This document shows, one piece after another, positions 14,211 to 21,213 of a stretch of 33,001 bases of DNA (position 1 is the stretch's first letter; every line of letters starts with the position of its first letter). The DNA is from Nocardiopsaceae bacterium. Its GTDB lineage: Bacteria > Actinomycetota > Actinomycetes > Streptosporangiales > Streptosporangiaceae. Under the pieces are notes generated by a model, which was not told where the DNA came from, ran no database searches, and saw only the letters and a list, made by a program, of their open reading frames with translations. The stretch lies in the NCBI GenBank assembly GCA_017354375.1, contig JAFMRC010000018.1, positions 1-33,001 on the forward strand. Reading direction: 5' to 3'. A program made the translations under genes and the position numbers.

Positions 14211-15590
14211 ATGCGTGAGATGGTGGACCGGGACAGGGAGCGGCGGCAGCTCCTTGATGCTGCGAGTGCGGTGCCTGCCCTGATCGTGGTCATCGGCAGG
14301 CGCCGGGTGGGGAAGAGCTTCCTGCTGGAGCGGACTTTCACCGGGGACCGGGTGGTCTCGTTCCAGGGGGATGAGCAGGATGAGGCTCACCAGCTGGAGC
14401 TGTTCGCCGCTGAGGTGGGGCGGGTGCTGCTGGGCAGTGATGCCCTGCGGTTCGGAAGCTGGGATTCTGCCCTGACGTTCCTGGGGGACCAGGCCCGGTC
14501 GGGGCCATTGACGGTAATCCTGGATGAGTTCCAGTGGCTGAAGCACGCCCAGCCCGTACTGGACTCGGTGATCCAGCGGCACTGGGACCGGTGGGACCGG
14601 CAAGCGCTTCCAGTGACACTGATCCTGGCCGGGAGCGCCCTGACGCTGATGGAGCAGATGCTGGAGAAGGGCGCTCCGCTGTTCGGGAGGGCGACCGCCC
14701 GGCCGCGGCTGGAACCCCTCGACTACCGCGACGCGGCCGGGTTCGCCACGGAGACTGACCCGGAAGCCCTGCTGCGGCGCTGGGCGGTGCTGGGAGGAAC
14801 CCCCCAGTACCAGGTATGGGCGGGGGACCGGCAGCTGAACGACGTCATCACCAGCCGGATCCTCGCCAAGGACGCCGCCCTGTACGACGAACCGCGTCAT
14901 CTGCTGCGCGAGGGGGAAGGCATTCGCGATTCTGGTACCTACCTGTCGATCCTGCGAGCGATCGCTGGCGGGGCCACCCAGCATAACGAGATCGCCCAGA
15001 AAGCCCGCGCGTCATCGGCGAGCCTGTCCGTCAAGCTGCAGCGGCTCGAGGATCTCGGGTACATCGAGCGCCGTTTCCCGCTCACCGCGGACGGAAAGGA
15101 GCAGCGTCCCGGCTACCACATCGAGGATCCGTTCTTCCGCTTCTGGTTCCGTTACGTCGCGGGTAACCGGAGCCGCCTTGAACGGCACCGCACCGATGAG
15201 GTGCGGGAGGAGATCCTCGCCGACATGGACAACACCATGGGCTGGGCGTTCGAGCGGTGCTGCCGCCGCTGGGCCGCGATGTATGCCGACGAGGGAGTCA
15301 CGGGGTCGCCGCGGGAAATCGGGGCATGGTGGTCACGCGACGGGCAGACCGAGATCGATGTCGTCGGGACCGGCCGCCACCGTTACGTCCTCCTCGGCTC
15401 GTGCAAGTGGCGCCGCACGGTGGACATCGACGTCCTCGACCAGCTGCGCGACCACCAGGCCCAGCTCGGCGGGCGCGCCGCCGCGGCACGGCTGATCATC
15501 TTCGGCCGCGAGCACTTCACCCGCGCTCTCCGTGAACGGGCAGCCGAAGAGGGCGTTCACCTGGTCTCGGCAGCAGACCTGTTCGCGTAA
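14211..15590 (+). CDS. AAA-type ATPase with DUF234 (PD-(D/E)xK-like) C-terminus
   Basis: This 459-residue protein belongs to the archaeal-style ATPase family. The Walker A motif is GRRRVGKS (29-36) and Walker B LTVILDEFQW (near 100). A helical lid follows (LEPLDYRDAAGF, RWAVLGGTPQY), then a winged-helix segment (GATQHNEIAQKARASSASLS, LQRLEDLGYIERR). The C-terminal DUF234 region starts with YHIEDPFFRFWFRY and contains EIDVVGTGRHRYVLLGSCKW. That has the shape of a PD-(D/E)xK nuclease core, but Ser-Cys replaces the usual acidic residue before Lys, so nuclease activity is doubtful. No Shine-Dalgarno precedes the ATG and it begins 14 bp after the iterons, so a leaderless mRNA is likely. The role is unknown; the family is often suspected in defence or mobile-element maintenance. 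Confidence 0.88.
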   Translation: MREMVDRDRERRQLLDAASAVPALIVVIGRRRVGKSFLLERTFTGDRVVSFQGDEQDEAHQLELFAAEVGRVLLGSDALRFGSWDSALTFLGDQARSGPLTVILDEFQWLKHAQPVLDSVIQRHWDRWDRQALPVTLILAGSALTLMEQMLEKGAPLFGRATARPRLEPLDYRDAAGFATETDPEALLRRWAVLGGTPQYQVWAGDRQLNDVITSRILAKDAALYDEPRHLLREGEGIRDSGTYLSILRAIAGGATQHNEIAQKARASSASLSVKLQRLEDLGYIERRFPLTADGKEQRPGYHIEDPFFRFWFRYVAGNRSRLERHRTDEVREEILADMDNTMGWAFERCCRRWAAMYADEGVTGSPREIGAWWSRDGQTEIDVVGTGRHRYVLLGSCKWRRTVDIDVLDQLRDHQAQLGGRAAAARLIIFGREHFTRALRERAAEEGVHLVSAADLFA

Positions 15591-15604
15591 GCCTACCCGG
15601 GCGT

Positions 15605-16651
15605 TTAGTCTGGCTGCCCAGGGCTGATCATCGTCATGCCGGCCGGGGACGCCGTGTCCAACCCGGGCAGCAGGTCCGCCGCCTCCGCAAGGCCGACGAC
15701 CCGCTCGATCAGGTCCTGGGGCCGCAGGTCGCCGTTGTCGATGAGGCCGAGCATGCCGGGGTAGTCGGCGGCGGCCATGCCGTGGCTGCCGAGCAGGTCC
15801 AGTTCCCAGCCGATGACGCGGGCCATCGGGATACGCGGGTGGCCGCCGACCGGGGGGAGCAGGCCGACCTGGACGTGCCGGCCGCGGCGGCGCAGGGACA
15901 AGATCGAGTCCGCGCAGGCCTGCTCGCTGCCGACCGCGTCGATGGCCACGTGGCTCCCGCCGCCGGTGATGTCGTGGACCGCGGCCGGGATGTCCGCCGA
16001 GCCGTCGGATGCCAGTACGTGCCCGGCGCCCAGGGACTTCGCGGCGTCGAGGGCGCCCGCGTGGCGGTCGACGGCGATCACGCGGGCGCCAAGAGCGCGG
16101 GCGATCATCACCGTGCTCAGGCCGACTCCGCCAGCGCCGATGACGGTGACCCACTCGCCGGCGGCGACCCGGGCCCGGCCGGTCAGGGCGCGGTAGGCGG
16201 TGGCGAACCGGCATCCCAGGGACGCCGCGGCCTCGAACGACACGGCGGGCGGGATCGCGACCAGGTTGGCGTCGGCGGCGTGCAGGGCGACGTACTCGGC
16301 GAACGAGCCCCAGTGCGTGAACCCGGGCTGCCGCTGGTCCGGGCAGACCTGGGCGTTGCCGCTCCGGCACCACTCGCACCGTCCGCAGCCCTCGACGAAC
16401 GGGACCGTGACCCGGTCGCCAGGAGACCACTTCGACACCCCGGAGCCCACTGCGGTGACGACGCCCGCGAGTTCGTGCCCTGGCACATGGGGCAGCGTGA
16501 TCTCGTCGTGCCCGGCCCAGGCGTGCCAGTCGCTGCGGCACAGCCCAGTCGCCAGTACCCGCACCACTACGCCACCCGCGGGCGGCACCGGGTCGGGCAC
16601 CTCCCGAACCTCAAGCGGACCACCTATGCGATCCATCACCACTGCACGCAT
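15605..16651 (-). CDS. Zinc-dependent alcohol dehydrogenase (MDR family)
   Basis: This 348-residue medium-chain dehydrogenase oxidises or reduces an alcohol/aldehyde with NAD(P). Catalytic zinc ligands are C38 and H59 within GHE; structural zinc is held by C89, C92, C95 and C103 (CGRCEWCRSGNAQVC). The Rossmann motif is VIGAGGVGLS, followed by a basic-acidic VIAVDRH, where Asp suggests NAD. I chose ATG 16651 (MRAVVMD), 8 nt after AGAGG, over upstream GTG 16660 and ATG 16657, which sit on the ribosome-binding site. It converges with the DUF234 gene (14-bp gap). CAGTCTG repeats lie just upstream, so it probably has its own promoter. The substrate is not identifiable. Confidence 0.9.
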   Translation of the reverse strand: MRAVVMDRIGGPLEVREVPDPVPPAGGVVVRVLATGLCRSDWHAWAGHDEITLPHVPGHELAGVVTAVGSGVSKWSPGDRVTVPFVEGCGRCEWCRSGNAQVCPDQRQPGFTHWGSFAEYVALHAADANLVAIPPAVSFEAAASLGCRFATAYRALTGRARVAAGEWVTVIGAGGVGLSTVMIARALGARVIAVDRHAGALDAAKSLGAGHVLASDGSADIPAAVHDITGGGSHVAIDAVGSEQACADSILSLRRRGRHVQVGLLPPVGGHPRIPMARVIGWELDLLGSHGMAAADYPGMLGLIDNGDLRPQDLIERVVGLAEAADLLPGLDTASPAGMTMISPGQPD

Positions 16652-16670
16652 CCGCATCACCTCTCACCAT

Positions 16671-16697
16671 CAGTCTGAACCAGTCTGGATCAGACTG
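16671..16697. promoter_or_regulatory. CAGTCTG half-sites at 10-bp spacing (candidate operator)
   Basis: CAGTCTG occurs at 16671-16677 and 16681-16687, and its complement CAGACTG at 16691-16697. Each is one helical turn from the next; the last two form a perfect 7-3-7 palindrome. They lie between the dehydrogenase start and the end of the upstream gene, overlapping that gene's stop codon. An operator for the dehydrogenase is likely. Confidence 0.5.
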
Positions 16698-18882
16698 ACG
16701 ACTGAGTAGGCGGCTTCTCAGTTGCGAAGGACTCCGGAGGGACTGGGTGGATCCCCGCGCGGTGGGATGCTGTCGCGGCCGACCGGGCCTGCCGGAGTGC
16801 CCGGAGATTCAGGCTCAGGATCCTGAGCAGCCGCCGCCACCAGGGAGACGTGAGCGGGATCACGATGCGCCGCTCTATCTCCGCCCGAGTCACGTCGGCG
16901 CGGTCGAGCGCCACCCACCGCTGGACGATGTCGATCACGGTCCGGGCGGCATCGCCCGGCGAGGCCGAGGAGGCGACCCACGCTGCGGCCCCCGTCGCGG
17001 GCGAGGCCGGAGAAGCGGCAACCACGAAGAGCGCGCAGACCTGATCGGCCAGGCCGTCATGGCTACGTGCACTGTCGAGCCACAGGCACATCATCGATTC
17101 GGTCGCCTCGCGGAATACGGTCCCGGTCACGGGACGGAAGTCGAGAACGGCTCGCCATCCCCGGGTGAAGCGCAGGAGGCCAGAACCCGGAGCCTCGGCG
17201 AGAATCGCGGGCAGCCCAGGGCCGGGCAGCCCCGGGCCTGGTGGCTCGATGACGCTCGCGAGATGGAGGAACAGCGTCGCCCCCGCCCTGCGTCGCCGTC
17301 GGCGCTCTTGTGGATTCAGCCTTTCCTCGCTGGTCTCGCTTTCCTCACTGGTTTCGGCGCACCAGTCGAGCGCCGACGCCGTGACCGTTCTCCGGTGCCC
17401 CGCGTCGGCGAGGGCCAGCGAGGTGGCGATGACCTCATCTCGGACTTGGTCATCGCCCCTGGTCGCCAGGTGCTTTAGGCGGGTCAGGGCCACGGACGGG
17501 TATTCCCGGCCGATTAGCTCGCAGACCTGCGCGATGGTGAGCTTCAGCGTCTGCGGCGTGGCCGCGTCACGCGACCATTCGTAAAGGGCCCGTCGAACCC
17601 TCCCGCCCACGCGCTGATGCGTGCTCGTCAAGGAGAGCGCGATGAACGCCAGCTCGGCCCGGCCCTCTTGCCCCCAGCGCCGTACCGCCGCCGTGACGTG
17701 GTCCGCCGCGCCATGCTCGGCGGCCAGGCCCGCGAAGGTCTCGGCGACCTCGTTGGCCTTCCCGTGCTCCCCGGCCTCGCGGGTGGGCAGCTCGCTCAGC
17801 CATGTCAGCAGGTCCGTACGGGCCAGCGGGTAGTCCGTGAGAGCGTGCCGAAGCGCCGATTCGGCGTATCCGACGCGATGGAAGACGATCGTGCCGTTCT
17901 CCGATTGGGTTTCGAGCAGCGACCGCAGTCCCGTCACGGGCCACCATCCCAGGCCGCCGCCGTTCACCTCCATCGGCAGCTGTCGGGCCAGCGACGACGC
18001 GGCGGCATAGACGTAGCCTTCGTCGGCCCCCGACGGCAGCGTGGCCGCCGCTATCAGGAGGGCGCGATCGTGCGGTCGCGGGTTCCGGCCGAACCAGTCG
18101 CGTAGTTCCTCCTCCCATCCCAGGTAGGCGCTCGCGACCTCTGCCTGCCGTTTCTCAAGGGAGCCTCCTCCTCTATCCACGCGTGCGATGAGGTCGGCGA
18201 GCCGGACCGCCTCGGCCGGAAGCGCACCTTCAAGCAGGTCTCCGGCCCGTCCCCACCCTGCCCATTCGGGCAGCCGGTGCTTCTCGGTTATCCAGCGTCG
18301 GTATACGGGAAGGGGCTGCGGAGGTTCAACCGGAACGCGGGGCAGGGAACCCGCACCGGGATCCGTGAGCTCGCGGTCCGCGATGACCGCCAGGTAGCCG
18401 CCGCTGTCGCGTACCGCGTCGGCGCAGCCCCCGAGCCGGGATAGCTCGGTGTCCTCCGCCACGCGGATCAGGTATCCGCACGGATTCCCGTGGCCGATTT
18501 CCTCGATGTCTTCCTTCTCGAGCAGGAACCGGCGGATCCGGACGCCCGGCCGCAGCTCGCGCATGGCCGCGATGGCCGTGGTTTCCCGGCCGCTCCCCAG
18601 CCGCCCGGTGAGGACGACGGCATGGGCGAGCCCGAGCAGCCGCACGACCTCGCCGTGGTTGCGCGCGGGCACGTAGCAGGCCATCCGTAGCGCCACCTCG
18701 GTGGAGCCGAGGTGCGTGGCGGGCTGTCCCCGCATGATTGCGTAGTACTGCTGGATGAGGTCGCGACCGACCCTGTTGCCGGCGGCGACCTGCGCGAAGT
18801 CTCCATCGACATCGACATCGACATCGACGCCGCCACCGGGAACCGCGCTGGTACCGGGTACCGCGCTCCACGGACCGGTCAT
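16690..18882 (-). CDS. STAND-like P-loop protein coupled to a nucleotidyl cyclase
   Basis: This is a 730-residue protein of no named family known to me. Residues 19-27 are a (Val-Asp) repeat, then GDFAQVAAGNRVGRDLIQQ (27-45), which resembles the tail of the upstream cyclase. Around 86-105, AVVLTGRLGSGRETTAIAAM is a Walker A variant (GxxGxGRET, Arg for Lys), and GGYLAVIADREL (about 160-171) may be the Walker B strand. This pattern fits the small STAND-type NTPase cores of actinobacterial conflict proteins. The remaining 550 residues are helical and HEAT-like (ALLIAAATLPSG, AELAFIALSLT). The C-terminal hydrophobic stretch WWRRLLRILSLNLRAL may contact membrane. Its ATG overlaps the cyclase stop (ATGA). 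It is the likely effector or signal integrator; this role is inferred. Confidence 0.8.
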   Translation of the reverse strand: MTGPWSAVPGTSAVPGGGVDVDVDVDGDFAQVAAGNRVGRDLIQQYYAIMRGQPATHLGSTEVALRMACYVPARNHGEVVRLLGLAHAVVLTGRLGSGRETTAIAAMRELRPGVRIRRFLLEKEDIEEIGHGNPCGYLIRVAEDTELSRLGGCADAVRDSGGYLAVIADRELTDPGAGSLPRVPVEPPQPLPVYRRWITEKHRLPEWAGWGRAGDLLEGALPAEAVRLADLIARVDRGGGSLEKRQAEVASAYLGWEEELRDWFGRNPRPHDRALLIAAATLPSGADEGYVYAAASSLARQLPMEVNGGGLGWWPVTGLRSLLETQSENGTIVFHRVGYAESALRHALTDYPLARTDLLTWLSELPTREAGEHGKANEVAETFAGLAAEHGAADHVTAAVRRWGQEGRAELAFIALSLTSTHQRVGGRVRRALYEWSRDAATPQTLKLTIAQVCELIGREYPSVALTRLKHLATRGDDQVRDEVIATSLALADAGHRRTVTASALDWCAETSEESETSEERLNPQERRRRRRAGATLFLHLASVIEPPGPGLPGPGLPAILAEAPGSGLLRFTRGWRAVLDFRPVTGTVFREATESMMCLWLDSARSHDGLADQVCALFVVAASPASPATGAAAWVASSASPGDAARTVIDIVQRWVALDRADVTRAEIERRIVIPLTSPWWRRLLRILSLNLRALRQARSAATASHRAGIHPVPPESFATEKPPTQSSV
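18805..18828. repeat. In-frame hexanucleotide repeat (ATCGAC)x4
   Basis: Four perfect copies encode the alternating Val-Asp run near the N-terminus of the STAND-like protein. It is a simple-sequence tract able to change copy number without frameshifting. Confidence 0.9.
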
Positions 18883-19643
18883 GACCGCCGCTGCCGGATG
18901 TCGCCGCCGACCTGGTTCCCGATGACGTTCTGGGCGCCGTCACCCGTGACGGACACCTCGCCGAGCGACACGCCGCCGGAACCGCCGTGCTCTCCGAGAC
19001 CGACGGAATCATCCGGCGCACCCGGAGCCGCGTCAGCGTCAGCCGGGCGCCGGGAAGGCACCGGGACATACAGGAACGCCGTCCGGTCGAATTGCTTGAC
19101 CCTCGCCGCTACCGGCGTGAACTGGCTGGCGCGGAGCCTGGTGTGGCCGCCGCGGACGTACACATCGAACATCTCCGCCGAGACGACCATCGCCGCGAGC
19201 GTGAGGTCCGGGTCGCTGTCGGCCAGGGCCGCCTTGAGCGGCTCGCACTCCAGCAGCCGGTGGACGTCGTTCGTCGCGGTCGAGATGCCCGCGGTGACCG
19301 GGCGCTCGTCATCGACTAGGCCGGCATGGAGGGCGATCCGCAGCCGGAGCCGAAGGCCGTCGGCGCGCAGCCTCGGCGCGCCCTCGGCGAGGATGTCCTG
19401 CACCTGGCGGCCGAACGGGTGAATCAGCGAGATAGCGGCCTGCTCCGGCAGGATCGCGAAAAGACCGTCCCCCGAGTGCTGCCGCACGCGTGCGGTCCGC
19501 CACGCGTCACCCAGCCCGCTGCGGTCGCAGGCACATTCGACGGCTCGCCGGATCTCGGTATGCAGTCCGGGCAGCTCGATGTCGCGATTGCGGCTGAAAC
19601 CCTCCGCATCGACGGCGAGCAGGGCGTGGTACGACGGTGCCAT
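18879..19643 (-). CDS. Class III nucleotidyl cyclase-like protein
   Basis: This 254-residue protein has the class III cyclase fold. ALLAVDAEGFSRNRD gives the first metal Asp (D12), and QHSGDGLFAILP the second (D59). GISTATNDVHRLLE gives Asn125 and Arg129 in the NxxxR arrangement used for transition-state stabilisation. The key catalytic residues are therefore present, so it probably makes a cyclic nucleotide; which base cannot be told by eye. The C-terminal tail (about 200-254) is Gly/Asp-rich and ends in SVTGDGAQNVIGNQVGGDIR. GGAAGGAG before ATG 19643 fixes the start; a longer reading would translate promoter iterons. It follows a Crp-type gene and is ATGA-coupled to the STAND-like gene. The layout recalls Pycsar (cyclase plus effector), but with different partners. 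Confidence 0.82.
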   Translation of the reverse strand: MAPSYHALLAVDAEGFSRNRDIELPGLHTEIRRAVECACDRSGLGDAWRTARVRQHSGDGLFAILPEQAAISLIHPFGRQVQDILAEGAPRLRADGLRLRLRIALHAGLVDDERPVTAGISTATNDVHRLLECEPLKAALADSDPDLTLAAMVVSAEMFDVYVRGGHTRLRASQFTPVAARVKQFDRTAFLYVPVPSRRPADADAAPGAPDDSVGLGEHGGSGGVSLGEVSVTGDGAQNVIGNQVGGDIRQRRS

Positions 19644-19722
19644 CGTTTCTCCTTCCACGGTGGGCGTGGCCCGGTGGGCATGACTCAGCCACCATGCGAC
19701 CGCCGGCAAACGATGACTGTCC

Positions 19723-19783
19723 GAAATCAGACGTTGACCCGAAATCAGCTCATGTCCGGAAATCAGACGGTGCGCGAAATCAG
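19723..19783. promoter_or_regulatory. Four GAAATCAG iterons upstream of the cyclase operon
   Basis: GAAATCAG occurs at 19723-19730, 19741-19748, 19759-19766 and 19776-19783, spacing 18, 18 and 17 bp. Three copies are preceded by CCG or CCCG. The last overlaps the stop codon of the Crp-type gene. They fill the 136-bp gap before the cyclase and are the best candidate operator for the adjacent Crp-type regulator or another activator. Confidence 0.6.
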
Positions 19784-20421
19784 GCGTCGCCGCAGCCGGA
19801 CTTGCCTGCGGCACTCAGTTGCGCTCGGTCGGTGATGACGATCCTGCGGCGGGACGTCGCGATGATCCCCTGCTCGCGAAGGCGCGCGAGCTCCACGGCG
19901 ACCGTGCTACGGGAAAGCCCGACCGCGAGGCCCAGCTCGGCCTGGTCGAGCCCGATGTCGGCTTGTCCGTCTGGCCCGGGGAGCGCCAGCCGCAGCAGAG
20001 TGCGGGCCAGCCGTGGTCCAGCGGGCAGCGTGGCGATCTCCGCCCGCCATTCCTCGCCCTCGCGAATGCGGGTCATCGCGTGCCGCAGCAGTTGCGGCTG
20101 CAGTCCCAGTGAGCGCACCAGGAACAGGAACCGCTCGGCGGGCACCACCCTGACCTCGCAAAGATCCACCGCGACAACGGTGGCGGAACGATCGGCCCCG
20201 CCCAGGATCGAGATTTCGCCCAAGACCTCGCCGGGCCCTCGCACGCCGAGGATCAGGATGCTGCCGTCACACGACGTGCGGAACACCTTGACGCGACCCG
20301 CGACAAGCGCCAGGACGTGAGTCGGGGGCTCGCCCTGCCTGAGCATGACCCTGCCCGGTTCATAGAAGCCACGCCCGCCTGCTGCCATCAGGCGCGCCCA
20401 GGCTTCCGGTGAGAGGTCCAC
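19780..20421 (-). CDS. Crp/Fnr-family cyclic-nucleotide-responsive regulator
   Basis: This 213-residue protein has the CRP layout. Residues about 1-115 form the cNMP-binding beta-barrel. The phosphate-binding cassette is GEISILGGADRSATVV, with E69, R78 and S79 corresponding to the Glu, Arg and Ser that hold cyclic nucleotide in CRP. A dimerisation helix follows (FLFLVRSLGLQPQLLRHAM), then the Crp-type HTH (DQAELGLAVGLSRSTVAVEL, ARLREQGII). It lacks the Fnr iron-sulphur cysteines. The start is GTG 20421. The next gene on the strand is a nucleotidyl cyclase, so this regulator most likely senses that enzyme's product and controls the operon through the iterons. That loop is an inference. Confidence 0.9.
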   Translation of the reverse strand: MDLSPEAWARLMAAGGRGFYEPGRVMLRQGEPPTHVLALVAGRVKVFRTSCDGSILILGVRGPGEVLGEISILGGADRSATVVAVDLCEVRVVPAERFLFLVRSLGLQPQLLRHAMTRIREGEEWRAEIATLPAGPRLARTLLRLALPGPDGQADIGLDQAELGLAVGLSRSTVAVELARLREQGIIATSRRRIVITDRAQLSAAGKSGCGDA

Positions 20422-20460
20422 TCCCTATTTTTCCCATACGCGGGGCAAATGGGTGAATAG

Positions 20461-21129
20461 TCAGGTTGCCAGGCGTTTGCGGGCATCTTCGGCGAACGTC
20501 GAGTTCATCGCCTCGATGGCGGGCTGGACGCGCGGCAGCAGGTCACGCTCGGTGGTGAAAGCCCGGAACAGCAGTTCCACGCTCACCTCGTGCCCCGGCC
20601 GCGACACGACCTCGACGGCATCTCCCGCCTCGATCGAGCCTGGCGTGATGACGCGCAGGTAGGCGCCGGGCCGCGCGGCCTGGGTGAACCGCTTCACCCA
20701 CTGCTTCTCGCCGAGCCACCCCGCGAACGTGCGGCACGGGATGCGCGGCGACGTGACCTCGAGCACCACGCCGGAACCGACCCGCCAGCGTTCCCCGATC
20801 CGGGCGCCGGTCACGTCCAGGCCCGAGGTGGTCATGTTCTCGCCGAACACGCCGCCCTCCAGCGGCCGACCGAGCGCCTCCGCCCAGGAGTCGAGATCCT
20901 CGCGGGCGTACGCGTACACGGCCTGGTCATCACCGCCGTGCCCGCGGAAGAAGATGCTGTCCCCGGCGACCCCGCTGCCCGCCGTGCGCGTCGCCTCGTT
21001 CGGGCCGGGCGCGGCGACGCGCACCGGCCCGGACACGGGCCGCTTGTCGATCCCGGTCCGGCCGCCCGGCCCGTCGGCGTAGTCGGTATCGCGCGGGCGC
21101 GCGACGTTCACGGAGAGCAAGAAACCCAT
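20461..21129 (-). CDS. MOSC-domain protein
   Basis: This 222-residue protein has the MOSC fold found in molybdenum-cofactor sulfurase C-termini and YiiM-like proteins. It contains AGDSIFFRGHGGDDQAVYAY, followed by LGRPLEGGVFGENMTTSGLD and IGERWRVGSGVVLEVTSPRI, and the conserved Cys in PCRTF. It ends with a short helical region. MOSC proteins bind or transfer sulphur or Mo-pterin-bound species; the exact reaction here is unknown. I chose ATG 21129 (MGFLLSVN); a GTG at 21138 is possible and neither has a clear ribosome-binding site. It starts 12 nt beyond the T-rich tail of the terminator that closes the corrinoid operon, so it has its own transcript. It lies 39 bp upstream of the Crp-type gene and could be cotranscribed with it. 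Confidence 0.88.
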   Translation of the reverse strand: MGFLLSVNVARPRDTDYADGPGGRTGIDKRPVSGPVRVAAPGPNEATRTAGSGVAGDSIFFRGHGGDDQAVYAYAREDLDSWAEALGRPLEGGVFGENMTTSGLDVTGARIGERWRVGSGVVLEVTSPRIPCRTFAGWLGEKQWVKRFTQAARPGAYLRVITPGSIEAGDAVEVVSRPGHEVSVELLFRAFTTERDLLPRVQPAIEAMNSTFAEDARKRLAT

Positions 21130-21140
21130 GCCTAGCACGC

Positions 21141-21213
21141 TAACAACAAAACGCTACGTGCCAAAAGCGCACTTGGGCTCGCTCTAGCCGGCCCGGGTGC
21201 GCACCTGGCACGT
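21141..21213 (-). terminator. Intrinsic terminator of the eight-gene corrinoid/betaine operon
   Basis: On the minus strand, directly after the etfA stop, a nested inverted repeat pairs outer arms ACGTGCC/GGCACGT and inner arms GCGCAC/GTGCGC across 4-nt internal loops (21156-21213). A T-rich tract (GTTTTGTTGTT) follows at about 21142-21152. Stem plus U-tract is a typical Rho-independent terminator, unusually clear for such GC-rich DNA. Confidence 0.8.

Noticed and set aside
19723-19783. GAAATCAG repeats considered as a CRISPR array
   Set aside because: The units are only 8 bp with about 10-bp gaps; no typical repeat or spacer length and no cas genes.
19644-19814. Longer N-terminus for the cyclase (to 19814)
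   Set aside because: It would translate the promoter iterons. The strong GGAAGGAG directly before ATG 19643 decides the start.
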